Shown: piece after piece, positions 33,121 through 41,829 of the stretch
How the letters are laid out: each line of letters opens with the position of its first letter
Position numbering within the stretch: position 1 is the first letter of the stretch
DNA from: Arthrobacter sp. N199823
Lineage (GTDB): Bacteria; Actinomycetota; Actinomycetes; Actinomycetales; Micrococcaceae
Direction: 5' to 3'
DNA length: 64,000 bases
Assembly (NCBI RefSeq): GCF_002929705.1
Contig: NZ_PJIN01000003.1
Span: forward strand, 1-64,000
The notes under the pieces: model-generated
Seen by the model: the letters and a program-made list of their open reading frames with translations, nothing else
Databases searched by the model: none
Told to the model about the DNA's origin: nothing
Program-made: the position numbers and the translations under genes

Positions 33121-34010
33121 TTACCGCGCCGGAACCTGGCCCACGCGGAACACATGCGCCGGGTCAAAGTGCTGGGCCAAGACTGTCAATTTCTCCAGCA
33201 CAGCGAGTGTGTAGCCGGCGGCAAATCCGTTAGCTCCGTCAGCTGTTGAGAAGTTGGGTAGGGTGCCGCCAAATGCCTAGGGCGACTTGGTGCCCAGCAG
33301 CCCGGCCGAGTGCGCCCTGATGGCAGGAAGCTCCGGCGGTGGTGCGACGCCCACCGTGTGCAGGCCAAAGGAGGCGCTGCGGTGGCACAGGGCGTTGGGC
33401 ACTTGCCCGTCCCGGGCGAGGGTGCCACCCAGTTGCCTGATCTCCACCATGAGCTGGGGCGAGGCGCTGTCCGGGCCGGCCGCCTCCAACAAGGTGTCTG
33501 CCGCTGCAATGCTGAATTTTCCCGCCAAAGGCTCGGGCACCCCTGGCATGGGTGGCAGTTGCATCAGGGCAATGGAGGTGATGGCCGCCAACGGCAGTGT
33601 GGGGCACCACTGGGTCCATGTCTGCAGGGCCGTTTCAACGTCGGCAGACCCGAAGAAGAGCGCGCCGGTGTAGATGTGGCGCAGCCGGAGCAGGCTGAAT
33701 TCCATTTTTGTGACGATGCCTAGGGAACCTTTGCCGCCCCGCAGGCCCCAGAAGAGGTCCGGCGCTGACATGGCGCAGCACGCCGTCGCCCGTCACCACG
33801 CCCATGGACAGGACCCTGTTAGACGCGGCGCCAAATGTTCTGGCCATGGGGGTGTAGTCGGCCACCGCTGGCAAAGCCGGCCACGCTGACTCCCGCCGCT
33901 GAACCGCTCAGGCCCGCCAGGCCTAGGCTCTCGCAGCCGGACGACACTGTTTTCCACGTAACGCCGGCTCCCGTGGAGGCGGGGCCGCGACCACGTGCCG
34001 AGTCGCCCAC
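33121..34010 (-). pseudogene. Decayed FAD-linked oxidase (berberine-bridge type)
   Basis: Pieces of one FAD_binding_4 oxidoreductase lie in successive frames on the minus strand. TGAGVTWKTVSSGCESLGLAG (33.9 kb) is followed, after a shift, by MARTFGAASNRVLSMGVVTGDG (33.8 kb) and, after another shift, by PDLFWGLRGGKGSLGIVTKMEF (from 33771). This last piece runs to a TAG at 33277, beyond which the same frame continues AFGGTLPNFSTADGANGFAAGY and FDPAHVFRVG to a normal stop at 33121. At least two frameshifts and one nonsense codon are present, and most of the N-terminal FAD half is unrecognisable. Confidence 0.8.
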
Positions 34011-34178
34011 GGAGCATGCGTCCAGCGAGCGGGTGTGGCTGGCGTGTCACTGGGTTTCATGGTTCCCTCCGGGAAGAGGCCGCAGCGCAATGCTGAAGGC
34101 CCCAGACGGCCGACGTTAAAGAGTGCCATCGTGAGGGTTGTCTGGCCACCCTTTTCTTCTCGGCGCAGGCTTTCCCGG

Positions 34179-34601
34179 CTAGCTGCTCCGGGCGGGGCGT
34201 TTGCGGTTGAAAATCAAGGCCACGGCAATGCCTGCCAGCCAGAAATCCTTTGCCAAGGGCGTGCCGATCGACGTGGGGCGGACGCCGTCCTGCTCGGTCA
34301 TGCCCGGCCCCTTGAGATAGGTAGCTACGAGGCCGCCAGAAAACGCGCCCAGTGCCAGCCCGGCCAGTCGGCTGGAAATGAACGGCGTCAGGAGCAGCGT
34401 GCCAATGCCGATCTCGGAATAGCTCAAGTACTTGCCGAATTTTTCTGGTGCCAGTTTGCCCACCTGGGGAATCGCCCGCTGCGCCATTTGCTGCAGGCCC
34501 GCGGCTTGCTCCGCCGGGAGACTGAGCTTGTTGATTCCGGAGTTGAGAATGAACGCCCCGGAAACAAGGCGGAGAGCTGCGTTGCTGATACTGAATCCCA
34601 T
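34179..34601 (-). CDS. DoxX-like small membrane protein
   Basis: 140 aa with GGGAG upstream of the ATG. Three to four hydrophobic segments alternate with short loops: ALRLVSGAFILNSGINKL, YLSYSEIGIGTLLLTPFI, LALGAFSGGLVATYL and DFWLAGIAVALIF. This pattern and length fit the DoxX/DUF-type quinone-associated membrane proteins. No enzymatic motif is present and no neighbour indicates a pathway. Confidence 0.55.
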   Translation of the reverse strand: MGFSISNAALRLVSGAFILNSGINKLSLPAEQAAGLQQMAQRAIPQVGKLAPEKFGKYLSYSEIGIGTLLLTPFISSRLAGLALGAFSGGLVATYLKGPGMTEQDGVRPTSIGTPLAKDFWLAGIAVALIFNRKRPARSS

Positions 34602-34849
34602 AATTTTCTCCCATGTACAAAAGTGGTGGCCTGTGGTTCAGCCTAAGGTTCCATTCCTGCCATGGCTAGTGCTGGCGTCCACTGCCCAAGGAGCGGCCGT
34701 CAAGACAAGATGGCAAAAATTAGCCAAAAGGACCGAATCTTGACCCTTAAGGTAACGATTTGGAAACGGTACTTCCGGCGAGATGCAGCATAGGGAAACC
34801 TCGGCAGGGTGGAATGGCTCCCACTTGGGAGCAAATCTAAGGAGACACC

Positions 34850-36385
34850 ATGAGAACAAGAGCTTTGCTGGTAGCCGGGGTGGTCGTTGCGGCCATGCTG
34901 GTTCCAGTAACGGCCGCGTCAGCCGTGGATGACGTCAACACCAACAAATTACGCAAGTCGGTAACGGTGAGCGGAATCATGGCGCACGAACGCGTGCTCC
35001 AGAGAATTGCCAAAAACAATGGCGGAACACGAGCATCGGGGACGCCCGGCTATGCGGCCTCCGCCGACTACGTCAAGAAGCAGTTGAAGAAGGCCGGCTA
35101 CAAGGTCACCGAGCAGAAGTTTGAGTTCCCGTTTTACCAGGAAGTCACCCCGGCCACCCTGAGCCAGGTCTCGCCGTCGTCGATCCCCTACGAGACGGAA
35201 TCCATGCAGTACTCGGGCAGTGGAGCCGTGACCGGGGGGCTGATTGCCACCACAAACGTTGTCATTCCGGCAACCCCGCTGCCCAGTTCAGCCTCCGGGT
35301 GCGCGGTGGGGGACTTTGTTCCCGCTTCCGCAACCGTGCCCCAGGTCGCGTTGATTCAGCGAGGCACCTGCAACTTCTCCGTCAAGGTAGACAACGCGGT
35401 TGCGGCCGGGTATGAAGCGGCAGTGATCTTCAATGAGGGCAACCCAGGCCGGACAGACCTTCTGAGTGGAGTCACACTTGGGGCTCCGGCAGCCATTCCC
35501 GTGGTTGGCATCAGCTACGCGGACGGAGTGGCGCTTTACAATGCCACCGTGGCTGGGGCCACCAGCGTTGCTGTCAGCACAGACATCATTAATGAAACCC
35601 GCACCACCACCAACATCGTCGCCGATTCCCCCAAGGGCGACAAAAACAAAACAGTGGTGGTGGGCGCTCATCTGGATTCAGTGCTCGAAGGTGCGGGAAT
35701 CAATGACAACGGCAGCGGCACGGCTGTGATTCTCGAGACGGCGATCCAGATGCAGAATCTGAATATTAAGCCTCGCCAGCAGGTGCGTTTCGCCTTCTGG
35801 GGTGCCGAGGAGTCCGGCTTGCTAGGTTCCACGCACTACGTGGCGAGCCTCGAAGATGCGCAGCTGTCAAAAATCTACGCGAATCTGAACTTCGACATGC
35901 TCGGCTCGACCAACTACGTGCGATTCGTTTATGACGGTGACGGTTCCGACGAGGCCAATGGTCTGGGAGGCCCTCCGGGATCGGCCCAGATTGAGTCGGT
36001 ATTCAACGACTACTTCGCAGCGCAGGGCTTGGCGAGTGCGCCGACGGCGTTTGACGGCCGCTCGGACTATGGCCCGTTCATCGAAGTTGGCATCCCGGCC
36101 GGCGGACTGTTTAGTGGAGCAGAGGGCCTGAAGAGCGACGAGGAGGCGGCCATCTATGGTGGCACAGCTGGCGCTCCCTACGACGCTTGCTATCACCAGG
36201 CCTGCGACACCGTGAACAATCTGAGCACGGCGGCGTTGAACGAGCTCGGTGACGCCACGGCGCATGCCGTCATGACCCTGGCAACCACCAAGTCCGGGTT
36301 CTTCGAGGATGGCAGCAGAAGGGCCGCACGTCCGGAGATCTCCGTGGATGACATGCCGTACTGGGGCAGCGGACTGGTCCGCTAG
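34850..36385 (+). CDS. Secreted M28-family zinc aminopeptidase
   Basis: 511 aa with AAGGAGA upstream. A Sec signal peptide (residues 1-26, cleavage after ASA) is followed by a helical segment, a PA (protease-associated) insert around 110-240 (VALIQRGTCNFSVKVDNAVAAGYEAAVIFNEG), and the M28 catalytic domain. Zinc and catalytic residues are visible in VVVGAHLDSV, INDNGSGTA, FWGAEESGLLGS, NLNFDMLGS and CYHQACDT. It resembles Streptomyces griseus aminopeptidase-type enzymes and probably releases N-terminal amino acids outside the cell. It is monocistronic with a strong terminator downstream. Confidence 0.92.
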   Translation: MRTRALLVAGVVVAAMLVPVTAASAVDDVNTNKLRKSVTVSGIMAHERVLQRIAKNNGGTRASGTPGYAASADYVKKQLKKAGYKVTEQKFEFPFYQEVTPATLSQVSPSSIPYETESMQYSGSGAVTGGLIATTNVVIPATPLPSSASGCAVGDFVPASATVPQVALIQRGTCNFSVKVDNAVAAGYEAAVIFNEGNPGRTDLLSGVTLGAPAAIPVVGISYADGVALYNATVAGATSVAVSTDIINETRTTTNIVADSPKGDKNKTVVVGAHLDSVLEGAGINDNGSGTAVILETAIQMQNLNIKPRQQVRFAFWGAEESGLLGSTHYVASLEDAQLSKIYANLNFDMLGSTNYVRFVYDGDGSDEANGLGGPPGSAQIESVFNDYFAAQGLASAPTAFDGRSDYGPFIEVGIPAGGLFSGAEGLKSDEEAAIYGGTAGAPYDACYHQACDTVNNLSTAALNELGDATAHAVMTLATTKSGFFEDGSRRAARPEISVDDMPYWGSGLVR

Positions 36386-36417
36386 GTCGCAGCTTGTGCT
36401 GAACAAGCAAGGCTGTT

Positions 36418-36459
36418 CAAGGGCCCGGTCTACTGCTGATGCGGCAGATCGGGCCCTTG
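36418..36459 (+). terminator. Terminator between M28 peptidase and tetR
   Basis: CAAGGGCCCG (36418-36427) pairs with CGGGCCCTTG (36450-36459); three further inner pairs including one G.U extend it to 13 bp, and the loop has its own CTGC/GCAG pairing. TTGTGTC follows. It serves convergent genes. Confidence 0.75.
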
Positions 36460-36476
36460 TTGTGTCTAAGTCGCGC

Positions 36477-37181
36477 TCACACTGTGCCCGGCCCCAACGT
36501 TGCTGCGAGCCCGGCAATCATTGCTTTCAGTCCCAGCGTGAACGCGGCATCAGCGTCATTGCTCCGGGCCGCTGCGGCACAAGCGCCCACCCCCCGTTGC
36601 TCCACGGCCTCGCTGAAGTGCGGAGCCTGAGGGGCGAGCGTCCCGGCGTCGAAAATATCGGCGGGTGCGTTGACGTCATAGGCCGAACCGTAAATAAACG
36701 ACTCCAGCGCCACGACGGCGTCAATGACGGATTCCGGAGCCCAGCCAGCCCGCAGAAATCCGTTCGTAACGGCCTCGTACATGGTGATGGTTGCCGGTGC
36801 GTTGGTGACCGGCAGCAGTGCAATGACAGGGATCAGCGGCAGATGTGCGGCGAAAACGTCCCTGTAAGAGCGTGCCCAGCTGGCCACCGCAGCGTCCCAT
36901 GGTTCGGTGGCGAACGCAGAAACATTCACGCGGCCCATGAGGTGATCCTCAACAAGCAGCAGCACATCCTGCTTTGAACGGACATGGTTGTAAAGAGCTG
37001 ATGGCGCCACATTCAATGATCTGGCCAAGGCCGCCATGGTCAAGCCCTTGTAGCCGTCATGGCTTATTAACTTAAGTGCCGCCTTGGTGATCCGCGCCGA
37101 ACTCAGCAGTGCCTGCGGGGGCCGGCCGGCCCGGCGTCGCGATTGATGCAGTTCCGCAGTCTCAGCCAAAGCCAATCCCAT
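36477..37181 (-). CDS. TetR-family regulator
   Basis: 234 aa with GAGGA directly upstream. The N-terminal helix-turn-helix is ITKAALKLISHDGYKGLTMAALARSLNVAPSALYNHVRSKQDVLLLV in family blocks (residues 30-75). The C-terminal ligand domain resembles TetR_C subfamilies. It is divergent from the amine-oxidase operon with a perfect palindrome in between, so it probably represses that operon and responds to an amine or aldehyde. The ligand is inferred from context. Confidence 0.88.
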   Translation of the reverse strand: MGLALAETAELHQSRRRAGRPPQALLSSARITKAALKLISHDGYKGLTMAALARSLNVAPSALYNHVRSKQDVLLLVEDHLMGRVNVSAFATEPWDAAVASWARSYRDVFAAHLPLIPVIALLPVTNAPATITMYEAVTNGFLRAGWAPESVIDAVVALESFIYGSAYDVNAPADIFDAGTLAPQAPHFSEAVEQRGVGACAAAARSNDADAAFTLGLKAMIAGLAATLGPGTV

Positions 37182-37294
37182 TCCTCATCCTTGATCCTTA
37201 CGCAATGTCCTCGCGCAGCTTCGTCAGGCACCTAGGCGCAAATTTCTTTGGCCTACCCCTTTACGGCAGGAGGTGACGTCCATTACAGTCTATT

Positions 37295-37317
37295 CTAAAT
37301 GAACGGCATTCATTTAG
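37295..37317 (+). promoter_or_regulatory. Palindromic operator of the amine-oxidase operon
   Basis: CTAAATGAA (37295-37303) and TTCATTTAG (37309-37317) form a perfect 9-bp inverted repeat around CGGCA. It lies in the divergent tetR/oxidase intergenic region, just downstream of a possible promoter (TTTACG, 18 bp, TACAGT at 37260-37289). This is the position expected for a TetR-type operator. Confidence 0.65.
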
Positions 37318-37356
37318 TGAAGCGCATCACGGAAAATTTTGCAGGAGAGGGACACA

Positions 37357-38754
37357 ATGACATCGGCAGAAAACCCCGTCACGTTCAATCGCGACGTTGT
37401 CATCATCGGCGCCGGACCATCAGGACTGACAGCCGCGCACGAACTGAAAAAAGCGGGCCTGAGTGTTGCAGTCTTGGAGGCCCGCGACCGAGTTGGCGGG
37501 CGCACCTGGACTAACACGATCGACGGCGCCTGGCTGGAGATTGGCGGCCAGTGGGTCTCCCCGGACCAGACGGCCCTGATCGGCCTGCTCGATGAACTGG
37601 GTTTGGACACCTACTCGCGCTACCGTGACGGGGATAGCGTCTACATCGCCCCCGACGGCACCCGCACCCGCTACACCGGCGAAATGTTCCCGGTCGCCGC
37701 GGACACCGAGTCCGAGATGAACAAGCTCATCGACACCCTCGACGCGCTCGCAGCCCTCATGGACCCCGCCGCACCCTGGGCGCACCCGCAGGCTCGCGAA
37801 TTAGACATCATCTCCTTCCATCATTGGCTGCGCACCCAGTCCGGCAACGAGGAAGCCTGCAATAACATCGGCCTGTTCATTGCTGGCGGCATGCTGACCA
37901 AGCCCGCCCACGCCTTCTCGGCCTTGCAAGCGGTCTTCATGGCAGCCTCCGCCGGCTCCTTCAGCAACCTCGTTGACGACAACTTCATCCTCGATAAGCG
38001 CGTGGTGGGCGGCATGCAGGGCGTTTCCCTCGCGATCGCCAAGGAGCTCGGCGCGGACGTGATCTTGAACTCTGCTGCCCGGACTGTCCGTTGGGAGGAG
38101 AACGACGGCGGCTACCTCGCCACCGTGACTTCCGACGGCGCTACCGTCACCGCCAAGCGGGTGATCATGGCCGTTCCGCCCAACCTTTACAGCCGGGTCT
38201 CCTTCGATCCGCCGCTGCCGCGGCGCCAGCACCAGATGCATCAGCACCAATCCCTGGGTTTGGTCATCAAGGTTCATGCGGTCTATGAGACCCCGTTCTG
38301 GCGGAAAGACGGGCTGTCCGGCACCGGCTTTAGTGCCTCCTCGTTGGTTCAGGAGGTCTATGACAACACGAACCACCAAGACCCCCGCGGCACCTTGGTT
38401 GGCTTCGTTTCCGACGAAAAGGCCGACTACGCTTTCACGCTTTCCCCGGAGCAGCGCAAGAAGGAAATTACCGCATCGCTCGCGGAATTCCTTGGCGATG
38501 CTGCTGCTGAACCAGTGGTCTACTACGAATCCGATTGGGGCTCGGAAGAGTGGACCCGTGGTGCCTACGCCTCCAGTTACGATCTAGGCGGCTTGCACCG
38601 CTACGGTCCCGACCAGCTGACACCCGTGGGACCCATCCACTGGTCCTGTTCAGATCTGGCCGCTGAGGGCTATCAGCACGTGGACGGCGCCGTCCGCATG
38701 GGGCAGTTCACCGCCACTGCCCTGATCAAAGACTTGGTCAAAGATCTGGCGTAG
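37357..38754 (+). CDS. puo: Flavin amine oxidase, probable putrescine oxidase
   Basis: 465 aa from the ATG at 37357, which has AGGAGAGGG upstream; an in-frame TTG at 37339 is less likely. The N-terminal FAD-binding fold reads DVVIIGAGPSGLTAAHELKKAGLSVAVLEARDRVGGRTWT, in separate glycine-rich and acidic blocks, and WLEIGGQWVSPDQT follows. The C-terminus has IHWSCSDLAAEGYQHVDGAVRMGQ, the flavin-binding end. Length and motifs match bacterial putrescine oxidase (Rhodococcus, Kocuria), which converts putrescine to 4-aminobutanal, ammonia and peroxide. The permease two genes downstream supports polyamine uptake and oxidation. Confidence 0.85.
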   Translation: MTSAENPVTFNRDVVIIGAGPSGLTAAHELKKAGLSVAVLEARDRVGGRTWTNTIDGAWLEIGGQWVSPDQTALIGLLDELGLDTYSRYRDGDSVYIAPDGTRTRYTGEMFPVAADTESEMNKLIDTLDALAALMDPAAPWAHPQARELDIISFHHWLRTQSGNEEACNNIGLFIAGGMLTKPAHAFSALQAVFMAASAGSFSNLVDDNFILDKRVVGGMQGVSLAIAKELGADVILNSAARTVRWEENDGGYLATVTSDGATVTAKRVIMAVPPNLYSRVSFDPPLPRRQHQMHQHQSLGLVIKVHAVYETPFWRKDGLSGTGFSASSLVQEVYDNTNHQDPRGTLVGFVSDEKADYAFTLSPEQRKKEITASLAEFLGDAAAEPVVYYESDWGSEEWTRGAYASSYDLGGLHRYGPDQLTPVGPIHWSCSDLAAEGYQHVDGAVRMGQFTATALIKDLVKDLA

Positions 38755-38816
38755 TACGCATGGCAACAACCCCATGACAATAACCCCCTGATCACAACGT
38801 CCTGAGGAGGACCCCT

Positions 38817-39698
38817 ATGCGGTATGTAGTTGGATATACGGCCAACGCCCGTGGCGGCGATGCCGTCAACCTGGCTGTGGCCCTGGCCCGCCGTCAGGGG
38901 GCCATCTTGGATCTGGTCATGGTGATGCCCCAAGATTCGCCCTACAACGGCGCTTACCCGCCTGTGTCGGGCATTGGCGACATCCTGGCTGAGCAGGTTT
39001 CGCAATGGGTGGAGGAGGGGTTGGCCTTGATCCCGGAGGACGTCCCCGCGCAGGCCCACATCCAGCGCGGAGAATCCGAGGCCGAAGCGCTCATTGCTGC
39101 GGCGCAGGAGTTGGGGGCTGGGCTGCTGGTGATTGGGGCCAGCAGCACAGGACTGTTCAAGCGGTTCTCCATCGGTTCGGTTGCCAGCTCTTTGCTGCAC
39201 GCCTCAACGGTCCCGGTGGCTCTTGCCCCGTCGGGTTACAGCCGCACCGAACCCATTACGCGACTGACCTGCGCGCTCGGCACTCGCGTGGGGGCGCAGG
39301 AAGTCCTCGCCGTTGCTCTGGCGATGGCTAAGCGCCGCTGCCTGCCTTTGCGGCTGGTCTCCCTCGTGGCGCTAGGTCCTGGAGAGTCGGATGCCACCGT
39401 CCAGGACGCGCAAGCCCACCTGAATGGCGTTGCCCAAGCCAGCCACACACTGGCCGCCGACGCACTGGAAACGCTTAAGCCCGACGTCGTGGTTGGCACC
39501 GGGCGAACCATTGAGGACGCCGTTGACCGGCTGGACTGGCAGGACGGTGAGCTGTTGATGATTGGCTCCAGCCGTCTGGCCCACAGCAAATCGATCTTCT
39601 TAGGCGCCACCGCCAACCGCATCCTGCGCGCACTTCCGGTCCCCATGATCGTGGTTCCGCGCGACTTCGAAATTCCAGACGAAGAGGCCATCTTATGA
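38817..39698 (+). CDS. Tandem universal stress protein
   Basis: 293 aa with GAGGAGG upstream. Two Usp domains are present: residues 1-140 end in LLVIGASSTGLFKRFSIGSVASSLLHASTVPVALAP, an ATP-binding-type G-x2-G-x9-G(S/T) motif, and residues 145-285 end in LLMIGSSRLAHSKSIFLGATANRILRALPVPMIVVP. It overlaps the permease by 4 nt and follows the oxidase by 62 bp, so it likely belongs to the amine operon. Its role there is unknown. Confidence 0.85.
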   Translation: MRYVVGYTANARGGDAVNLAVALARRQGAILDLVMVMPQDSPYNGAYPPVSGIGDILAEQVSQWVEEGLALIPEDVPAQAHIQRGESEAEALIAAAQELGAGLLVIGASSTGLFKRFSIGSVASSLLHASTVPVALAPSGYSRTEPITRLTCALGTRVGAQEVLAVALAMAKRRCLPLRLVSLVALGPGESDATVQDAQAHLNGVAQASHTLAADALETLKPDVVVGTGRTIEDAVDRLDWQDGELLMIGSSRLAHSKSIFLGATANRILRALPVPMIVVPRDFEIPDEEAIL

Positions 39699-41221
39699 GC
39701 ACCCGCGATACTGCCGCAAAAACCACTACCGGGCTGAGCGAGAAGGGCCTGAAAGCCGGATCGGTGGGCTTGATTGGCGCCGTCGTGATTGGCATTTCCT
39801 GCATCGCACCGGCATATACTTTGACGGCCGCCCTAGGCCCCACAGTGTCCGAGGTGGGCGTGCACCTGCCAGCCATCTTCCTGGTGGGGTTCATCCCCAT
39901 GCTGCTCGTGGCCCTGGGCTACAGGGAACTCAACAATGCCATGCCCGACGCCGGGACCTCCTTCACGTGGGCATCGCGCGCCTTTGGGCCGTGGCTCGGT
40001 TGGATGGGCGGTTGGGGCTTGATCGCGGCAACCATCATTGTGCTTTCCAACTTGGCGGCCGTGGCGGTGGACTTTTTCTATCTGATGCTGGCGCAAATCT
40101 TCTCAAATCCGTCGCTGGCGGATCTGACAACCGTGCTCCCATTGAACATCGCCACCACGTTGGTCTTCATTGCCGGTGCATGCTGGATTTCCTACCGTGG
40201 CATGGAAACCACCAAGACCTTCCAGTACGTCTTGGTGGCTTTCCAGCTGTTGGTACTGGGCTGGTTTGCCATAGCTGCATTCGCCCATGTTGCCAACGGC
40301 ACGGCCTTTGACGCCACGGCCATCCAAGCTGATTGGTTCAACCCTTTCGCTGTGGAGTCGTTCTCCCAGTTTGCTGCTGGGGTTTCCTTGTCCATCTTCA
40401 TTTTTTGGGGCTGGGATGTCACCCTCACCATGAACGAGGAAACCAAGGACCCGGAAAAGACTCCGGGGCGGGCGGCCACCGTCACGGTGGTAGTCATCAT
40501 GGTCATCTACATGACAGTCTCCTTGGCCACGCTGGCGTTCGCAGGAATTGGCACGGAGGGCCTCGGCGCAGGCAACCCGGAGAATCAGGGCAGCATCTTC
40601 GCTGTCCTGGCCGGACCCGTTATGGGGCCGTTCGCGATTCTGATGTCGTTGGCCATCTTGAGCTCATCGGCGGCATCGTTGCAGTCAACGTTTGTGTCCC
40701 CGGCCAGGACGTTGCTGTCCATGGGGCACTACAAGGCGTTGCCCCAAAGCTTCAGCAAGATCAGCCCCACGTACAAGTCGCCCAGCTACGCCACCATTGC
40801 GGCGGCCATCGCTGCTGCTGCTTTCTACGTTGTGACGCGCACCCTCTCGGAAAATGCCTTGTGGGACACCATCACGGCCTTGGGCATGATGATCTGCTTC
40901 TACTACGGCATCACGGCGCTGGCCTGCGTATGGTATTTCCGGGCAGAGGCCTTCCATGGCATCCGGAGCTTCTTCTTCAAGTTCTTGGCCCCACTGGTGG
41001 GCGGGGTGATCTTGCTGGTCATGTTCTTCAAGACCGCCTACGACTCCATGGACCCGGCGTACGGCTCCGGCTCCAACATTGCCGGAGTGGGGCTGGTATT
41101 CATCCTCGGGGCCGGAGTGATTCTGCTGGGCGCAGTCTTGATGCTGATCATGAATTGGCGTCACCCGGAGTTCTTCAAGGGCAAGGTCCTGCGCCGCGGA
41201 AGCCAAGCGTACAACCCCTAG
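39695..41221 (+). CDS. APC-family amino acid/polyamine permease
   Basis: 508 aa with 12 predicted membrane helices. The first helix has the APC-type AVVIGISCIAPAYTLTAALGPTV glycine/helix-break pattern, and MPDAGTSFTWASRAFGPWLGWMGGWG is the typical helix 2-3 region. Helix 6 carries FIFWGWDVTLTMNEET. Being in the putrescine-oxidase operon, it probably imports putrescine or a related amine; specificity is inferred from context only. Its gene is followed by a very long palindromic terminator. Confidence 0.85.
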   Translation: MSTRDTAAKTTTGLSEKGLKAGSVGLIGAVVIGISCIAPAYTLTAALGPTVSEVGVHLPAIFLVGFIPMLLVALGYRELNNAMPDAGTSFTWASRAFGPWLGWMGGWGLIAATIIVLSNLAAVAVDFFYLMLAQIFSNPSLADLTTVLPLNIATTLVFIAGACWISYRGMETTKTFQYVLVAFQLLVLGWFAIAAFAHVANGTAFDATAIQADWFNPFAVESFSQFAAGVSLSIFIFWGWDVTLTMNEETKDPEKTPGRAATVTVVVIMVIYMTVSLATLAFAGIGTEGLGAGNPENQGSIFAVLAGPVMGPFAILMSLAILSSSAASLQSTFVSPARTLLSMGHYKALPQSFSKISPTYKSPSYATIAAAIAAAAFYVVTRTLSENALWDTITALGMMICFYYGITALACVWYFRAEAFHGIRSFFFKFLAPLVGGVILLVMFFKTAYDSMDPAYGSGSNIAGVGLVFILGAGVILLGAVLMLIMNWRHPEFFKGKVLRRGSQAYNP

Positions 41222-41269
41222 GGGCGGGTGCGTTTCCAGCGACGGTCTCAAAGTACAAACTCAAAGCAC

Positions 41270-41336
41270 AAATGCCGCCGTTACTGCTTATTGCCCACAT
41301 TGTTCTGGGGGGCAATAAGCAGTAACGGCGGCATTT
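41270..41336 (+). terminator. 27-bp perfect palindrome, bidirectional terminator
   Basis: The 27-bp arms at 41270-41296 and 41310-41336 are exact reverse complements with a 13-nt loop. The left arm begins AAATGCCGCCG and the right ends CGGCGGCATTT, so each direction ends in a short T run. It separates the convergent permease and DUF5997 genes. Confidence 0.8.
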
Positions 41337-41377
41337 AAGGTCCTTGTGCGGGAGGCCTGACTGCCGGAAAGGGCAGG

Positions 41378-41767
41378 TTAGCTCTTCGGGCGGCGGGCCG
41401 CTTCGCGGTCCTTGGCCAGCTTTGCTTCGGCGCGAGCCTTGGCGTGCACGGCACGTTCCTCAACCAACCATGCCGGGGGAGCCTGCAGCAACGCGGTGAT
41501 TTCCGCCGTCGTGAGTGCCTCGGTGATGTTGGAGCGGTTAAGTCCACCAATAGAGATGTTCAACTTCTGCGCAATGACGGGGCGCGGGTGCGGTCCGCTG
41601 CGACGCAATTCGGCGAGCCACTCCGGGGGAGTGTCCTGCAAAACCTTGAAGTCCTCCCGGCTGATCGCGTTCTCTTGGAATTCTGCGGGAGCCGCGGGCA
41701 GGTGGATGCCCAGCTTCTTCGCCGCTGTAGCGGATTTCATGGCTTGGGGGGAAGGATTAATGCTCAT
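41378..41767 (-). CDS. DUF5997-family protein
   Basis: 129 aa. Function unknown. Residues 10-100 form the conserved part (MKSATAAKKLGIHLPAAPAEFQENAISREDF, then LNISIGGLNRSNITEALTTAEITALL), predicted helical; the C-terminus is Lys/Arg/Ala-rich. The gene is divergent from the LysR-domain gene with 62 bp between starts, a pairing I recall from related actinobacteria. TACCCT lies 6 nt before the ATG, so the mRNA may be leaderless. Confidence 0.7.
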   Translation of the reverse strand: MSINPSPQAMKSATAAKKLGIHLPAAPAEFQENAISREDFKVLQDTPPEWLAELRRSGPHPRPVIAQKLNISIGGLNRSNITEALTTAEITALLQAPPAWLVEERAVHAKARAEAKLAKDREAARRPKS

Positions 41768-41829
41768 ACATCAAGGGTACCGGTGCGCGGGCGGTAGTTT
41801 AGGGGAAAACGGTGCGTTAGGGTAAATAG

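Noticed and set aside
40333-41325. 330-aa + strand frame inside the APC permease
   Set aside because: His/Gly/Arg-rich composition, passes beyond the permease stop into the terminator; typical overlapping-frame artefact.
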